The position numbers and the translations under genes were made by a program. DNA of 64,000 nucleotides. It comes from Paracoccus salsus (GTDB lineage Bacteria > Pseudomonadota > Alphaproteobacteria > Rhodobacterales > Rhodobacteraceae). This document shows, one piece after another, positions 45,081 through 54,536 of the stretch (within the stretch, counting starts at the first letter, position 1; the number at the start of each line of letters is the position of its first letter). The notes under the pieces were generated by a model, which made no database searches, was not told the DNA's origin, and was given only the letters and a program-made list of their open reading frames with translations. Location: positions 62,001 to 126,000 of the forward strand of contig NZ_JAKGGD010000007.1 of NCBI RefSeq assembly GCF_021556615.1, given 5' to 3'.

Positions 45081-47006
45081 ATGCCGAACAAGGTCGTCTT
45101 GCCGCGCGACGCCGCCGCATTGATCCACAGTGGCGACACGATCACCACCTCGGGGTTCGTGGGGGCTGGCGTTCCCGATTGCCTGCTGAAGGCGCTGGCC
45201 GACCATTTTGCCGAAACCGGCGAGCCGCGCGACCTGACTTTGGTCTTTGCGGCCGGGCAGGGCGACGGCAAGGGGCGTGGTCTTGACCGGCTCTGCGCGC
45301 CGGGACTGGTCCGGCGCGTGATCGGCGGCCACTGGGGCCTGATCCCGGCGCTTGGCGCCCGCGCGGTCAAGGGCGAGATCGAGGGCTGGAACTTTCCGCA
45401 GGGCGTCATCAGCCATCTGTTCCGCGACATCGCCGCCGGCAAGCCCGGCACGCTGACCCATGTCGGGCTGGAGACCTTTGTCGATCCGCGGCAGGGCGGG
45501 GGACGCGTCAGCCCCGCCGCCAGCGAGGATCTGGTCGAACTGGTCACGCTCGGCGGCGAGGAGCAGCTGTTCTATCACGCGATGCCCATCCATGTGGCGC
45601 TGCTGCGCGGCTCGACCGCTGACGAGCGCGGCAACATCACGATGGAACGCGAGGCGCTGATCCTCGACAACCTGGCGCAGGCGATGGCGGTGCGGAATTC
45701 CGGCGGCGTGGTGATCGTCCAGGTCGATCAGATCGTGGCGGGCGGCAGCCTGTGCGCGCGCGATGTGGTCATTCCGGGCGTGCTGGTCGATGCCGTGGTC
45801 GAAGCGCCGGCCGAGCTGCATCCGCAGACCTATGCCAGCCAGTACAACCGCTACTTCACCGGCCGCTACCGCGCCCCGCAAGGCGCCGACGCCCCGCTGC
45901 CGCTGGAGATCCGCAAGGTGATCGCGCGTCGCTGCGCGATGGAACTGCCGATCGGCGGGACCGTCAACCTGGGCATCGGCATGCCCGAGGGGGTGGCTTC
46001 CGTCGCGGCCGAAGAAGGCCTTCTGCACCATGTGACCCTGACCGCCGAGCCGGGCGTGATCGGCGGACAGCCCGCGTCGGGGCTGGATTTCGGGGCCGCG
46101 ATCAACACCGATGCGATCATCGCCCAGAACCAGCAGTTCGATTTCTATGATGGCGGCGGGCTGGACATGGCCTGCCTGGGCATGGCCGAGACGGATCGGC
46201 ACGGCAATGTGAATGTCAGCCGCTTCGGCGCGCGTCTGTCCGGGGCCGGCGGCTTCATCAATATCAGCCAGAACGCCGGCAAGCTGGTCTTTGCCGGAAC
46301 ATTCTTGGCGGACGGTCTTGATGTCGCGATCGCCGACGGACGTCTGTCGATCCGGACCGAGGGCCGGGCGCGCAAGTTCACGGACGCGGTCCAGCAGGTG
46401 ACGTTCAGCGGGCCGCGCGCCCGGCGGATGCGCCGCCCGGTCATCTTCGTGACCGAACGCTGCGTGTTCGAACTGGACACGGACGGGCTGCGCCTGACCG
46501 AGATCGCGCCGGGCATCGATCCGGACCGGGACATCCTGCCGCTGATGGACTTCACGCCGCTGATGGACCGGCCCGCCACGATGGACCCGCGGATCTTTTC
46601 CGATGCGCCGATGGGGCTGCGCGACGAGATGCTGGACATTCCGCTGTCGCGCCGCATCCATTTCGACCCCCTGAAGGACATCCTGTTCATCAACCTGTCG
46701 CGCATGGCGATCCGCGAGGCTGCCGATATCGCGGCGGTGAAACAGGCGGTCGAGTCGGCGCTGGCCGGGCTGGGGCGGCGGGTGAACGTGGTGGTGAATT
46801 ACGACCTGACACGGATCGAGGATCGGCTTGCCCATGACTGGGCCGACATGGTCGGCGATCTGGAAGACCGGCTCTATGACAGGGTCACGCGCTATTCGAC
46901 CTCGGCCTTCCTGCGCCGCCGCCTGGGCGAGACGCTGGAGGCAAGGCGACGGCCGACCATCTATGACAGCGAGGAGGCCGCGCAGGCGGCCCTGCTTGGC
47001 GAATAG
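45081..47006 (+). CDS. Acyl-CoA:acetate/3-ketoacid CoA transferase (YdiF-like), alpha-beta fusion
   Basis: The product is 641 residues. Class I CoA-transferases swap CoA between acids through a glutamyl-CoA thioester. The alpha half begins IHSGDTITTSGFVGAGVPDC; the beta half begins near residue 290 with GTVNLGIGMPEGVASVAAEE, and Glu 323 in LTAEPGVIGG is the likely catalytic residue. A ~110-residue C-terminal extension beyond YdiF (DPLKDILFINLSRMAIREA, VNVVVNYDLTRI, YSTSAFLRRRLGE) is typical of a longer proteobacterial subgroup. Short-chain acids are the likely substrates; the exact pair is unknown. It stands alone. Confidence 0.88.
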   Translation: MPNKVVLPRDAAALIHSGDTITTSGFVGAGVPDCLLKALADHFAETGEPRDLTLVFAAGQGDGKGRGLDRLCAPGLVRRVIGGHWGLIPALGARAVKGEIEGWNFPQGVISHLFRDIAAGKPGTLTHVGLETFVDPRQGGGRVSPAASEDLVELVTLGGEEQLFYHAMPIHVALLRGSTADERGNITMEREALILDNLAQAMAVRNSGGVVIVQVDQIVAGGSLCARDVVIPGVLVDAVVEAPAELHPQTYASQYNRYFTGRYRAPQGADAPLPLEIRKVIARRCAMELPIGGTVNLGIGMPEGVASVAAEEGLLHHVTLTAEPGVIGGQPASGLDFGAAINTDAIIAQNQQFDFYDGGGLDMACLGMAETDRHGNVNVSRFGARLSGAGGFINISQNAGKLVFAGTFLADGLDVAIADGRLSIRTEGRARKFTDAVQQVTFSGPRARRMRRPVIFVTERCVFELDTDGLRLTEIAPGIDPDRDILPLMDFTPLMDRPATMDPRIFSDAPMGLRDEMLDIPLSRRIHFDPLKDILFINLSRMAIREAADIAAVKQAVESALAGLGRRVNVVVNYDLTRIEDRLAHDWADMVGDLEDRLYDRVTRYSTSAFLRRRLGETLEARRRPTIYDSEEAAQAALLGE

Positions 47007-47114
47007 CGTTCCCGGGCGTTTTCACGCGCAAGTGAGGCGGGACGGCGGCCATGGCTTTTGGGCGATCCGCCGGGTCTGGGCTATGCTGGCGTCATGCCCA
47101 GAGGGAGCCAGGCC

Positions 47115-47957
47115 ATGACGATCAGGACCACCATTGCCGCCGTCCTTGCCTGCTGCGGCCTGTCGCTGCTGCTGGCAACGCCGGCCGACGCGCAGCAGGG
47201 GCGCCGGATGAGCCACTGCATCGCGATCGCGGACGCCGCGCCGGGGATCACGTATCTGCACCATGCCTCGTGGACCGAGCCGGCGCCCTCCGGTGCGCTG
47301 CGCATCCACTATATCGGCCATTCGATGTTCCTGATCCGCAGCGAGACGGGGGTTTCGATCGTCACCGATTACAATGGCAATCTTGGGCCGGCCGGCTTCC
47401 GGCCCGACATTGTCACGATGAACCGTGCCCATTCATCGCACTGGACCGACCGCGTCGAGGGGATCGGACATGTGCTGCGGGGATGGTCCGAGGATCAGTT
47501 CGGCATCGCCGCCGACCACCATCTGGAACTCGACGACGTGCTGATTCGCAACGTCACCAGCGACATCCGCAGCTGGGGGACCGTCGAGGAAGACGGCAAT
47601 TCGATCTTCGTGTTCGAACTGGCCAATCTGTGCGTGGCGCATCTTGGCCATCTGCATCAGGAACTGAACGACGCCCAGTATGCGGCGCTGGGTCGGATCG
47701 ACGTGCTGATGGTGCCCGTCGATGGCAGCTATACGATGGACCTGCGGGCGATGATGCGCGTCGTCGCGCGGCTGCGCAGCGCGGTGGTCATCCCGATGCA
47801 CTGGTTCGGGCCATCGCGGCTGGAGATGTTCCTGACCGGCATGGCCGAGGATTTCGTCATCCAGCGGGCAGGCACCAGCCAGATCACCCTGTCGCTGTCC
47901 AGCCTGCCCCGGCAACCAACGGTGATCGTGCTGGACCCGCAACCGCTGGCCGAGTGA
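47115..47957 (+). CDS. Exported metallo-beta-lactamase-fold protein
   Basis: The product is 280 residues. A signal peptide (VLACCGLSLLLATPADAQQ) precedes an MBL fold: IHYIGHSMFLIRSETGVSIV opens the domain, LCVAHLGHLHQELNDAQYAA gives the later His region and DVLMVPVDGSYTMD the Asp region. PMHWFGPSRLEMF provides a last His. The canonical HxHxDH motif is changed to NRAHSSHWTD, so metal binding may differ from UlaG-type lactonases. Substrate unknown. A gagggag ribosome site precedes ATG 47115. Confidence 0.75.
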   Translation: MTIRTTIAAVLACCGLSLLLATPADAQQGRRMSHCIAIADAAPGITYLHHASWTEPAPSGALRIHYIGHSMFLIRSETGVSIVTDYNGNLGPAGFRPDIVTMNRAHSSHWTDRVEGIGHVLRGWSEDQFGIAADHHLELDDVLIRNVTSDIRSWGTVEEDGNSIFVFELANLCVAHLGHLHQELNDAQYAALGRIDVLMVPVDGSYTMDLRAMMRVVARLRSAVVIPMHWFGPSRLEMFLTGMAEDFVIQRAGTSQITLSLSSLPRQPTVIVLDPQPLAE

Positions 47958-48177
47958 GGGCCGCGGGCTTCGGCCGTCCCGGGCCCGGGGCTTGATCTCT
48001 CGCGGGTCGAACCGGACCGGCCTCTGCCGGTTTTCTCGGCGCGCCGCCTGTCCAGCGGCCTCGCCAGGCGTCAGGGATGCGCGACGACCCCGCATGTCGC
48101 GCGGGCGTGCGACCGACACCCTGTTGCGCGAACCGGGCCAAGCGCGAACTGGCCTGGCATCCGGGGCGCGGCGAGCG

Positions 48178-49341
48178 TCAGGCGCTGCGCCACTGCGAGA
48201 GGCAGGGGATCTTTTCACGGTCGCAGCGATCGGCGTATTTGCGCGCGATCTCCTGCACCTCGGTCAGCAGCCCGTCCTCCAGCTTGATCGGCTCCAGCCC
48301 CAGCCCCAGGAAGCGGTCGTTGACGACGTGAAGGTCGTTCTCGTCGGCCTCGTTGCGCGGGTTCTGAAGGAACGCCACCTCCACCCCGGTCTGCGTCGCG
48401 ATCATCTGCGCCAGATCGCGGACGCGATGGGTTTCGGTCATCTGGTTCAGGATGTTGACACGGTCGCCCCTTGCGGGCGGGTTCGCCAGGGCAAGCTCGA
48501 TGCAGCGGCAGGTGTCCTGGATGTGGATGAAGGCGCGGGTCTGACCGCCCGTGCCATGCACCGTCAGCGGATACCGGACCGCCGCCTGCATCAGGAACCG
48601 GTTCAGGACGGTCCCGTAATCGCCGTCATAGTCGAAACGGTTGATGAGGCGCTCGTCCAGGCGGGTCTCCTCGGTCTGGGTGCCCCAGACGATGCCCTGA
48701 TGCAGGTCGGTGATCCGCACGCCGTCATTCTTGTTGTAATAGGCGAAGAACAGCTGATCCTGCGTCTTGGTCATGTGGTAGATGCTGCCAGGGTTGGCCG
48801 GATAGAGGATCTCCTGCCGGTGGGGTCCCTGCGCGGTCTCGACCGTGACCTGCAGATAGCCCTCGGGGATCTTCATGCCCGCCGTGCCGTAGCCATAGAC
48901 GCCCATCGTGCCAAGATGCATCAGGTGGATGTCCTGGCCGCTTTCGACGATCGCGGCCAGCACGTCATTGGTCGCGTTCAGGTTGTTGTTGACCGTGTAA
49001 CGCTTGTGCCAGCTGGATTTCATCGAATAGGGCGCGGCCCGCTGTTCGGCGAAATGGATCACGGCGTCGGGCCGTTCCTGCTGAAACAGCGTCAACAGAC
49101 GGTGGTAGTGCTTGCCAATGGTGAATTTCTCGACGCGGATGGAGCGACCGGTCAGTTGCCGCCAGGCCCGCACGCGTTCGCCCAGAGGCCGGATCGGGGT
49201 CAGGCTGTCCACCTCCAGTTCGACGTCGATCTTGCGACGCGACAGGTTGTCCACGATGATGACGTCATGTCCGCGTGCCGACAGATGCAGGGCGGTGGGC
49301 CAGCCGCAGAAGCCGTCTCCACCCAGAATGATGATCTTCAT
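48178..49341 (-). CDS. sqdB: UDP-sulfoquinovose synthase-like NAD-dependent epimerase
   Basis: The product is 387 residues, an extended SDR. SqdB/SQD1 makes UDP-sulfoquinovose from UDP-glucose and sulfite for sulfolipid or sulfo-glycan synthesis. The N-terminus [43 protein letters not shown], the catalytic [11 protein letters not shown] and [12 protein letters not shown] (Tyr and Lys), [13 protein letters not shown], and [20 protein letters not shown] all follow the SQD1 pattern, distinct from ordinary UDP-glucose epimerases. It is downstream of kpsT by 109 bases in the same direction, suggesting a role in capsule rather than membrane sulfolipid; that is inference. Confidence 0.78.
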   Translation of the reverse strand: MKIIILGGDGFCGWPTALHLSARGHDVIIVDNLSRRKIDVELEVDSLTPIRPLGERVRAWRQLTGRSIRVEKFTIGKHYHRLLTLFQQERPDAVIHFAEQRAAPYSMKSSWHKRYTVNNNLNATNDVLAAIVESGQDIHLMHLGTMGVYGYGTAGMKIPEGYLQVTVETAQGPHRQEILYPANPGSIYHMTKTQDQLFFAYYNKNDGVRITDLHQGIVWGTQTEETRLDERLINRFDYDGDYGTVLNRFLMQAAVRYPLTVHGTGGQTRAFIHIQDTCRCIELALANPPARGDRVNILNQMTETHRVRDLAQMIATQTGVEVAFLQNPRNEADENDLHVVNDRFLGLGLEPIKLEDGLLTEVQEIARKYADRCDREKIPCLSQWRSA

Positions 49342-49450
49342 GAGAATGCCTTCGTAAGCGTTCCTTGCGCCCGCTTCTTAGAACGCGCGCGCCGGACCCG
49401 CCATAGCGTGCAACTTGGCCGACATGAATCTGTCGCAATGACGCGCGCGC

Positions 49451-50119
49451 TCAACCGGCCGCGGCCCGCTCCATGTTCGCCATATGCGCGTCGATCGCGT
49501 CCTCGAGATCGTGGTAATAGCTCAGCCTGCCATGTTCGAGTACCGCCCCGGCGTCGCAGATGCCGCGCAGCGTCGCCAGCGAATGGGACACCACAAGCGC
49601 CCCGGATGTCGCCATGCGCGCGTTGAAGACCCGCTTCGACTTGGCCTTGAAGGACGCGTCTCCGACCGCCGAGACCTCATCGACCAGATAGGTGTCAAAC
49701 GGCACCGCCATGGACACGCCAAAGGCCAGCCTTGCCCGCATCCCCGAAGAATAGGTCCGGAACGGCAGATAGAAATGGTCGCCAAGCTCGGCGAAATCCT
49801 CGACGAAATCGCGCATTTCCCCCGTGTCGACGCCATAGACGCGGGCGACGAAGCGGCAGTTCTGCTCGCCCGTCAATTCGCCGTTGAACGACCCCGAGAA
49901 ACCGACCGGCCAGCTGATCGTGCCGGTCGAGAGGATCCGTCCCGAAGTCGGCAGCATCGCCCCCGAGATCATCCGCAGCAGCGAGGACTTGCCCGCCCCG
50001 TTCCGTCCCAGCAGCCCGACCGACACGCCGGTCGGAAAGTCCGCCGTGATGTTGTCGGCGACCATTTTCGTCATGCCGTTCAGCTTGTAGATCTTGGTCA
50101 GGTTCTCGAGACGGATCAT
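49451..50119 (-). CDS. kpsT: Capsule polysaccharide ABC exporter ATP-binding protein
   Basis: The product is 222 residues, the usual KpsT length. It powers export of capsular polysaccharide across the inner membrane with KpsM. Walker A is GLLGRNGAGKSSLLRMI; the signature region is YSSGMRARLAFGVSMAVP; Walker B is TYLVDEVSAVGDASFK; and the H-loop is VVSHSLATLRGICD. This truncated ABC signature is typical of polysaccharide exporters. It overlaps kpsE by four bases and precedes sqdB. Confidence 0.93.
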   Translation of the reverse strand: MIRLENLTKIYKLNGMTKMVADNITADFPTGVSVGLLGRNGAGKSSLLRMISGAMLPTSGRILSTGTISWPVGFSGSFNGELTGEQNCRFVARVYGVDTGEMRDFVEDFAELGDHFYLPFRTYSSGMRARLAFGVSMAVPFDTYLVDEVSAVGDASFKAKSKRVFNARMATSGALVVSHSLATLRGICDAGAVLEHGRLSYYHDLEDAIDAHMANMERAAAG

Positions 50120-51567
50120 CGCCGGTCGCGCAGACTGTAGAAGATCAGGACGCCGATCACCCAGATCACCAGAAGGAAACCGCCGATGATCAGCATCAGC
50201 TTGGCGCGTTCCGGATATTCGGCCTCTTGCGCCAGGGTCGGCTTGACATAGGCGGCCAGATAGCGGGACTGGCGCGCCGCCTCGGCGCGGGCCGTGTCGA
50301 AGCCGGCCAGCGCCGCGGTATAGGTGCGTTCGGCGAACTCGCGATCGACCGACAGCGTTTCGTACTGGCCGACCAGTTCGGACAGCAACTCGCCGGTGGC
50401 GGTCTCCGAGCCGAATTTCTGCCGCTCGGCCTGGATCTGGTCGCGGATGACGTCGATCCGCAATTGCGTCTGTTCGATCCGCGGGTCGTTGGGCTGGGCA
50501 TTGGCCTGCAACAGCCCCAGCGCGACAAGCTGTTCGGCCAGTTGCTGCTGCAACGAGGACACGACGCCGACCTGGCCCTGCACATCCGCGATCGGATCGA
50601 CAAGCTGGTGGCGATTGCGGAATTCGGTGATCGCCCGGCGAGCTTCCTTCAGCCGCGCCAGCGCCTCGTCCAGTTCGGTGCGCGAATAGCGCAGCGCGTC
50701 CTCGCGGGCGATGTCGTTCAACTGGTTGATCAGCAGCGTGCTTTCATCAAAGACCGCCTGCGCGATGCTCTGGGCATCGACCGGATCGAAGGCCAGCACG
50801 TGCAGGTCGATCATGCCGTCGTCGTAATAGACGCTGACCTTGCGTTCCCATTCGGACTTCAGGTCCTCGAGCGATCCCGTGCCATCGTAGCGAAAGATCG
50901 GGTCGTCGGGCGCCTTCGACCAGATCGCGGCCAGATCCAGCCGTTCGTTCACCCGCTCGACCAGATCGCGGCTCTGGATGAACTTGTAGAGGATGTCGGT
51001 GTCGCTGCTGGAACTGCTGGTCATGCCCACCAGAGAGGTCAGCCCGCCAAGCAGTTCCGACGAGGTCGGTCCGGATTCGCTGCGAACCGAAAATCCCAGT
51101 GCCGAGGAATACTGATCGACCGCGCGCGTGTAGAGATACCAGCCGCTGGCCGCCACGGGTGCTGCGACCATCAGCAGGAAGCTCAGCAGCACGCCGACAT
51201 GGCGAAGCCCGATCCGCGCGCGACGCGCCGGGGGCGGCACCGCCTGCTGGCGCGGCAGGCGGCGGCCTGCGGGCCTGCCCGCCTTGCCCGGACCGCGCGC
51301 GCGCCTGCCGGCGCCCGGGGTCGCTGCGGGTTCGGGCCGGGTCGCGTCGTCCGCCGCGTCAGCCCTGGCGTCGGGCGCTGCCTCGCGCGCCTTGGCGAGG
51401 GCGATCCGACGCATCTGCCGCTTGCGCCGCCTCATCAGCTCAAGATCTTCCGGGTCCTTTTCAGGAGCGGGTGCGGCGGGCTCGGTCGGCTGTGTCGCGC
51501 CATCATCGGCTGCCGTGTCGGGATCGTCGTGGGGGCCGGTCTTCGCGTTCGGGTTCTGGGCGGACAT
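50116..51567 (-). CDS. kpsE: Capsule export inner-membrane protein KpsE-like
   Basis: The product is 483 residues, longer than the ~380 of E. coli KpsE because of a ~118-residue Arg/Pro/Ala-rich cytosolic N-terminus. Membrane helix 1 is at ~122-146 (VGVLLSFLLMVAAPVAASGW), followed by a periplasmic domain with SALGFSVRSE and long coiled coils (EALARLKEARRAITEFRNRH, LQQQLAEQLVALGLLQ). Membrane helix 2 is near the C-terminus (LMLIIGGFLLVIWVIGVLIF). It links the ABC exporter to the outer-membrane channel. The start at 51567 has ccggagc upstream. Divergent from kpsM, translationally coupled to kpsT. Confidence 0.88.
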   Translation of the reverse strand: MSAQNPNAKTGPHDDPDTAADDGATQPTEPAAPAPEKDPEDLELMRRRKRQMRRIALAKAREAAPDARADAADDATRPEPAATPGAGRRARGPGKAGRPAGRRLPRQQAVPPPARRARIGLRHVGVLLSFLLMVAAPVAASGWYLYTRAVDQYSSALGFSVRSESGPTSSELLGGLTSLVGMTSSSSSDTDILYKFIQSRDLVERVNERLDLAAIWSKAPDDPIFRYDGTGSLEDLKSEWERKVSVYYDDGMIDLHVLAFDPVDAQSIAQAVFDESTLLINQLNDIAREDALRYSRTELDEALARLKEARRAITEFRNRHQLVDPIADVQGQVGVVSSLQQQLAEQLVALGLLQANAQPNDPRIEQTQLRIDVIRDQIQAERQKFGSETATGELLSELVGQYETLSVDREFAERTYTAALAGFDTARAEAARQSRYLAAYVKPTLAQEAEYPERAKLMLIIGGFLLVIWVIGVLIFYSLRDRR

Positions 51568-51688
51568 GCGCTGGGGCTCCGGCCTGTCTGTTGATCTGTC
51601 GCTGCGTCTCATACATAAACACCCGGCACAGTTCCAGCGTCGATCCCCGATCGGATCGCGACCAGCGTAAGGCGACAGGCCTGAGACG

Positions 51689-52531
51689 ATGTCCCAGATT
51701 CCACTTCCCAGCCTGCGGCGCGGCCGCGACCCGTCTTCGCCGACGCTGCGTCCGGTGCACAAGCAGCGCAGCTTTGCCAGTCTGCGAACCATCGGGGCGC
51801 TGGTCCTGCGCGAAATGTCGACCACCTATGGGCGGTCGGCCGGCGGCTATTTCTGGGCGATCGCCGAGCCGGTCGGCGGCATCGTCCTGCTGACGATGAT
51901 CTTCTCTCTGGGGTTCCGGACCCCGCCGATCGGCACGAATTTCGCGATCTTCTATGCGACCGGCGTGGTGCCGTTCGTTGCCTATATGAGCATTTCGGGC
52001 AAGTCCGCGCAGGCGATCCGCTATTCCAAGTCGTTGCTGGCCTATCCTGCGGTGACCTTCGCGGATGCGCTGATCGCGCGCATCTTCATCAACACGGTGA
52101 CGCAGGTGCTGGTCGCGTATCTGGTCTTCACGGGCATCCTGATGATGCAGGAGACCCGCACCGATCCGCAGATCCTGGAGATCGTTCAGGGTTTCGCGAT
52201 GATGCTGGTGCTGGCCTCGGGCGTGGGGGTGGTCAACTGCTTCCTGTTCGCGGCCTTTCCCTGGTGGCAGTCCTTCTGGGCCATTCTGACGCGGCCGCTT
52301 TTCATCGTCTCGTGCATCTTCTTCATCTTCGACGACGTGCCCGAGCCGTATCGCAGCTATCTGTGGTACAACCCGCTGATCCACATCGTCGGCCAGATGC
52401 GGAAGGCCTTCTTCCCGTCCTATGCGGGCGACTATGTATCGCAGATCTATGTCTTTGCCGTTGGTCTGGGGTTGTTCGCGATCGGACTGGCGCTGCTGCA
52501 TCGATATCACCGCGACCTGCTGAACAGCTGA
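51689..52531 (+). CDS. kpsM: Capsule polysaccharide ABC exporter permease
   Basis: The product is 280 residues with six membrane helices after a ~45-residue cytosolic N-terminus. The ABC-2 type permease pattern is clear: REMSTTYGRSAGGYFWAIAEP is the conserved opening, followed by GVVPFVAYMSISGKSAQAI and a C-terminal IHIVGQMRKAFFPSY. It forms the export channel with KpsT. It is divergent from kpsE across 121 bases, so the exporter genes are split between two transcripts. No kpsC/S/F/U or glycosyltransferase genes are in the window. Confidence 0.93.
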   Translation: MSQIPLPSLRRGRDPSSPTLRPVHKQRSFASLRTIGALVLREMSTTYGRSAGGYFWAIAEPVGGIVLLTMIFSLGFRTPPIGTNFAIFYATGVVPFVAYMSISGKSAQAIRYSKSLLAYPAVTFADALIARIFINTVTQVLVAYLVFTGILMMQETRTDPQILEIVQGFAMMLVLASGVGVVNCFLFAAFPWWQSFWAILTRPLFIVSCIFFIFDDVPEPYRSYLWYNPLIHIVGQMRKAFFPSYAGDYVSQIYVFAVGLGLFAIGLALLHRYHRDLLNS

Positions 52532-52562
52532 GGCGCCGGTGCCTCAGCCGATCCTGCGGTGC

Positions 52563-53582
52563 TCAGCCGCGCGGGTCGAGCAGCCGCGCCAGCACCCCGT
52601 CGCGGGTGATCACGCCGCCGCCCTCGACCGGCAATGCGTCGGTGCCGGCAAGCATGCCCATCACATCGCGCACCGGCATGTCGCGCGGCACGGGCTCACC
52701 CTGCGCCTCGCCCGGATGCGCCACATCGGACGCGGTCAACACGCCAAGCGGGTTCATGTGGGCCACGAAATCGGCCACATAGTCGTTGACCGGATTGGCG
52801 ATGATCTCGCGCGCGGTGCCGATCTGGACGATCCGGCCACCCTCCATCAGCGCGATCCGGTTGCCCAGCTTGAAGGCTTCGTCCAGATCGTGGCTGACGA
52901 AGATGATGGTTCGCTGGGTCCGCTGCTGCAGTTCCAGCAACTCGTCCTGAAGACGGGCGCGAATCAGCGGGTCCAGCGCGCTGAAGGGTTCGTCCATCAG
53001 CAGGATCGGTGCTTCGGTCGCGAAGGCACGGGCCAGCCCCACGCGCTGCTGCATGCCGCCCGACAACTCTCCGACCTTGCGGTCGGCCCATTCCGACAGG
53101 CCGACCGTGTCAAGCTGCCGGTCGACCTTGTCCTTGCGTTCCCTGGCCGAAAGCCCCGCCAGTTCAAGCCCCAGCCCGACATTCTCGCGCACGGTGCGCC
53201 ATGGCAGCAGCCCGAACTGCTGGAACACCATCGCGACATGGCGCAGCCTGATGTCGCGCAGCGCGCGCCGCCCGGCGGCCGTGACCGACACCATCTGCGC
53301 GCCGTCCCAGACGCGCACCTCGCCGCGGCAGACATCGTTCAGCGCATTCACCGCGCGCAGCAGGGTGGACTTGCCCGATCCGGACAATCCCATCAGCACC
53401 AGGATCTCGCCCTGCTTCACGTCCACGCTGCAATCATGCACGCCAAGCACCTGGCCGGTCTCGGCCTTGATCGGGCCACGCTCCAGCCCCTCGTCCATCA
53501 GCGGCAGGGCGGCTTCGGGGTGATCGCCGAAGACGATGCAGACCCGGTCGAATTCGACCGCGTTGGGGTGTGCCTCGGTCAT
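52563..53582 (-). CDS. choV: Choline/betaine ABC transporter ATP-binding protein
   Basis: The product is 339 residues. Walker A is LMGLSGSGKSTLLRAVN, the signature is VGELSGGMQQRVGLARAFAT, Walker B is ILLMDEPFSALDPLIR and the H-loop FVSHDLDEAF. Like ProV-type subunits it has a C-terminal extension (~265-339) that retains a CBS-like half-domain (MPVRDVMGMLAGTDALPVEG, ITRDGVLARLL), possibly sensing ionic strength. It overlaps choW by four bases and is the last gene of choXWV. The choline name rests on the betI-betB-betA context. Confidence 0.92.
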   Translation of the reverse strand: MTEAHPNAVEFDRVCIVFGDHPEAALPLMDEGLERGPIKAETGQVLGVHDCSVDVKQGEILVLMGLSGSGKSTLLRAVNALNDVCRGEVRVWDGAQMVSVTAAGRRALRDIRLRHVAMVFQQFGLLPWRTVRENVGLGLELAGLSARERKDKVDRQLDTVGLSEWADRKVGELSGGMQQRVGLARAFATEAPILLMDEPFSALDPLIRARLQDELLELQQRTQRTIIFVSHDLDEAFKLGNRIALMEGGRIVQIGTAREIIANPVNDYVADFVAHMNPLGVLTASDVAHPGEAQGEPVPRDMPVRDVMGMLAGTDALPVEGGGVITRDGVLARLLDPRG

Positions 53583-54427
53583 TTCCGTCCCTCCATGCGC
53601 AGCATCCGGTCAAGAAGGATGGCGACCACGACGATCACGATCCCCGATTCGAAACCAAGCGCGGTGTTCACGCTGTTCAGCGCGCGGACGACCGGCACGC
53701 CCAGCCCCGAGGCCCCGACCAGTGCCGCGATGACCACCATCGACAGCGACAGCATGATCGTCTGGTTCAGCCCGGCCATGATCTGGGGCAGGGCGCTTGG
53801 CAGTTCGACCTTCCACAGAAGCTGGCGTCCGGTCGCGCCAAAGGCGCGCGCGGCCTCGACCAGCGCGGCGGGGGTGGACGCGATGCCAAGCTGCGTCAGG
53901 CGAATCGGCGCGGGCAGCACGAAGATCACGGTGGCCAGCAGGCCCGGCACCATGCCGATGCCGAAGAACACGATCGCCGGGATCAGATAGACGAAGGTCG
54001 GCAGCGTCTGCATCAGATCGAGGACCGGACGCATCCAGGCGTAAAGCCTTGGCCGGTGCGCCGCCGCGATGCCGATGGGCACGCCGATCGCCATGCAGAC
54101 GATGCAGGCAGCCAGCACCAGCGTCAGCGATTGAAGGGTCTCGTCCCAGTATCCCTGGTTGAGGATGAACAGCAGCCCGGCGGCCACCAGCAGGCAGGTC
54201 CGCCAGTTGCGCTGCAAGGCCCAGGTCAGCGCCACGGCCAGCGCGATGAACAGGAACGGGTGCGGAAATTCCAGCGCCGCGAGGATCCTGTCGATCAGCC
54301 ACTCCATGCCCGCCGAGATGCCATTGAACAGCCAGGCGGCATTCGTGTTCAACCAGTCGAAGATGGCCTTCGCGGTCTGGCCGACGGGGATCTTGTTGTC
54401 GGTCACCAGCGCTGTCAGCGGCTCCAT
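53579..54427 (-). CDS. choW: Choline/betaine ABC transporter permease
   Basis: The product is 282 residues. Several membrane helices are visible, with the permease EAA-like loop EAARAFGATGRQLLWKVELP followed by SALPQIMAGLNQTIMLSLSM. An N-terminal amphipathic stretch (IFDWLNTNAAWLFNGISAG) is typical of ProW/ChoW. It takes choline passed from ChoX across the inner membrane. A strong site (aaggaggg) precedes the ATG. Two GC-rich hairpins occupy the gap between choX and this gene. Confidence 0.92.
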   Translation of the reverse strand: MEPLTALVTDNKIPVGQTAKAIFDWLNTNAAWLFNGISAGMEWLIDRILAALEFPHPFLFIALAVALTWALQRNWRTCLLVAAGLLFILNQGYWDETLQSLTLVLAACIVCMAIGVPIGIAAAHRPRLYAWMRPVLDLMQTLPTFVYLIPAIVFFGIGMVPGLLATVIFVLPAPIRLTQLGIASTPAALVEAARAFGATGRQLLWKVELPSALPQIMAGLNQTIMLSLSMVVIAALVGASGLGVPVVRALNSVNTALGFESGIVIVVVAILLDRMLRMEGRK

Positions 54428-54453
54428 GCGTCATTCCCTCCTTGCGATGTCGC

Positions 54454-54529
54454 GCGCCGGGCCCGGGCGGGCGCGGCACGCGATCCAGCGGTTCCGACGG
54501 CGGCCACGCGCGACGTGATCACGCGGGCC
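54454..54529 (-). terminator. Two GC-rich hairpins between choX and choW
   Basis: One inverted repeat pairs gcgcc (54454-54458) with ggcgc (54470-54474) with further GC pairing inside. The other pairs ggcc with ggcc plus cgcg with cgcg (54502-54529) around a cgtgatcacg palindrome. No T run follows, so they more likely protect or attenuate the choX message than end it, raising binding protein over permease levels. This is inference from position. Confidence 0.45.
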
Positions 54530-54536
54530 ACGTGTT

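Noticed and set aside
44745..46835. 696-codon minus-strand open frame opposite the CoA-transferase
   Set aside because: It is a shadow of the convincing plus-strand CoA-transferase and has no recognisable domain.
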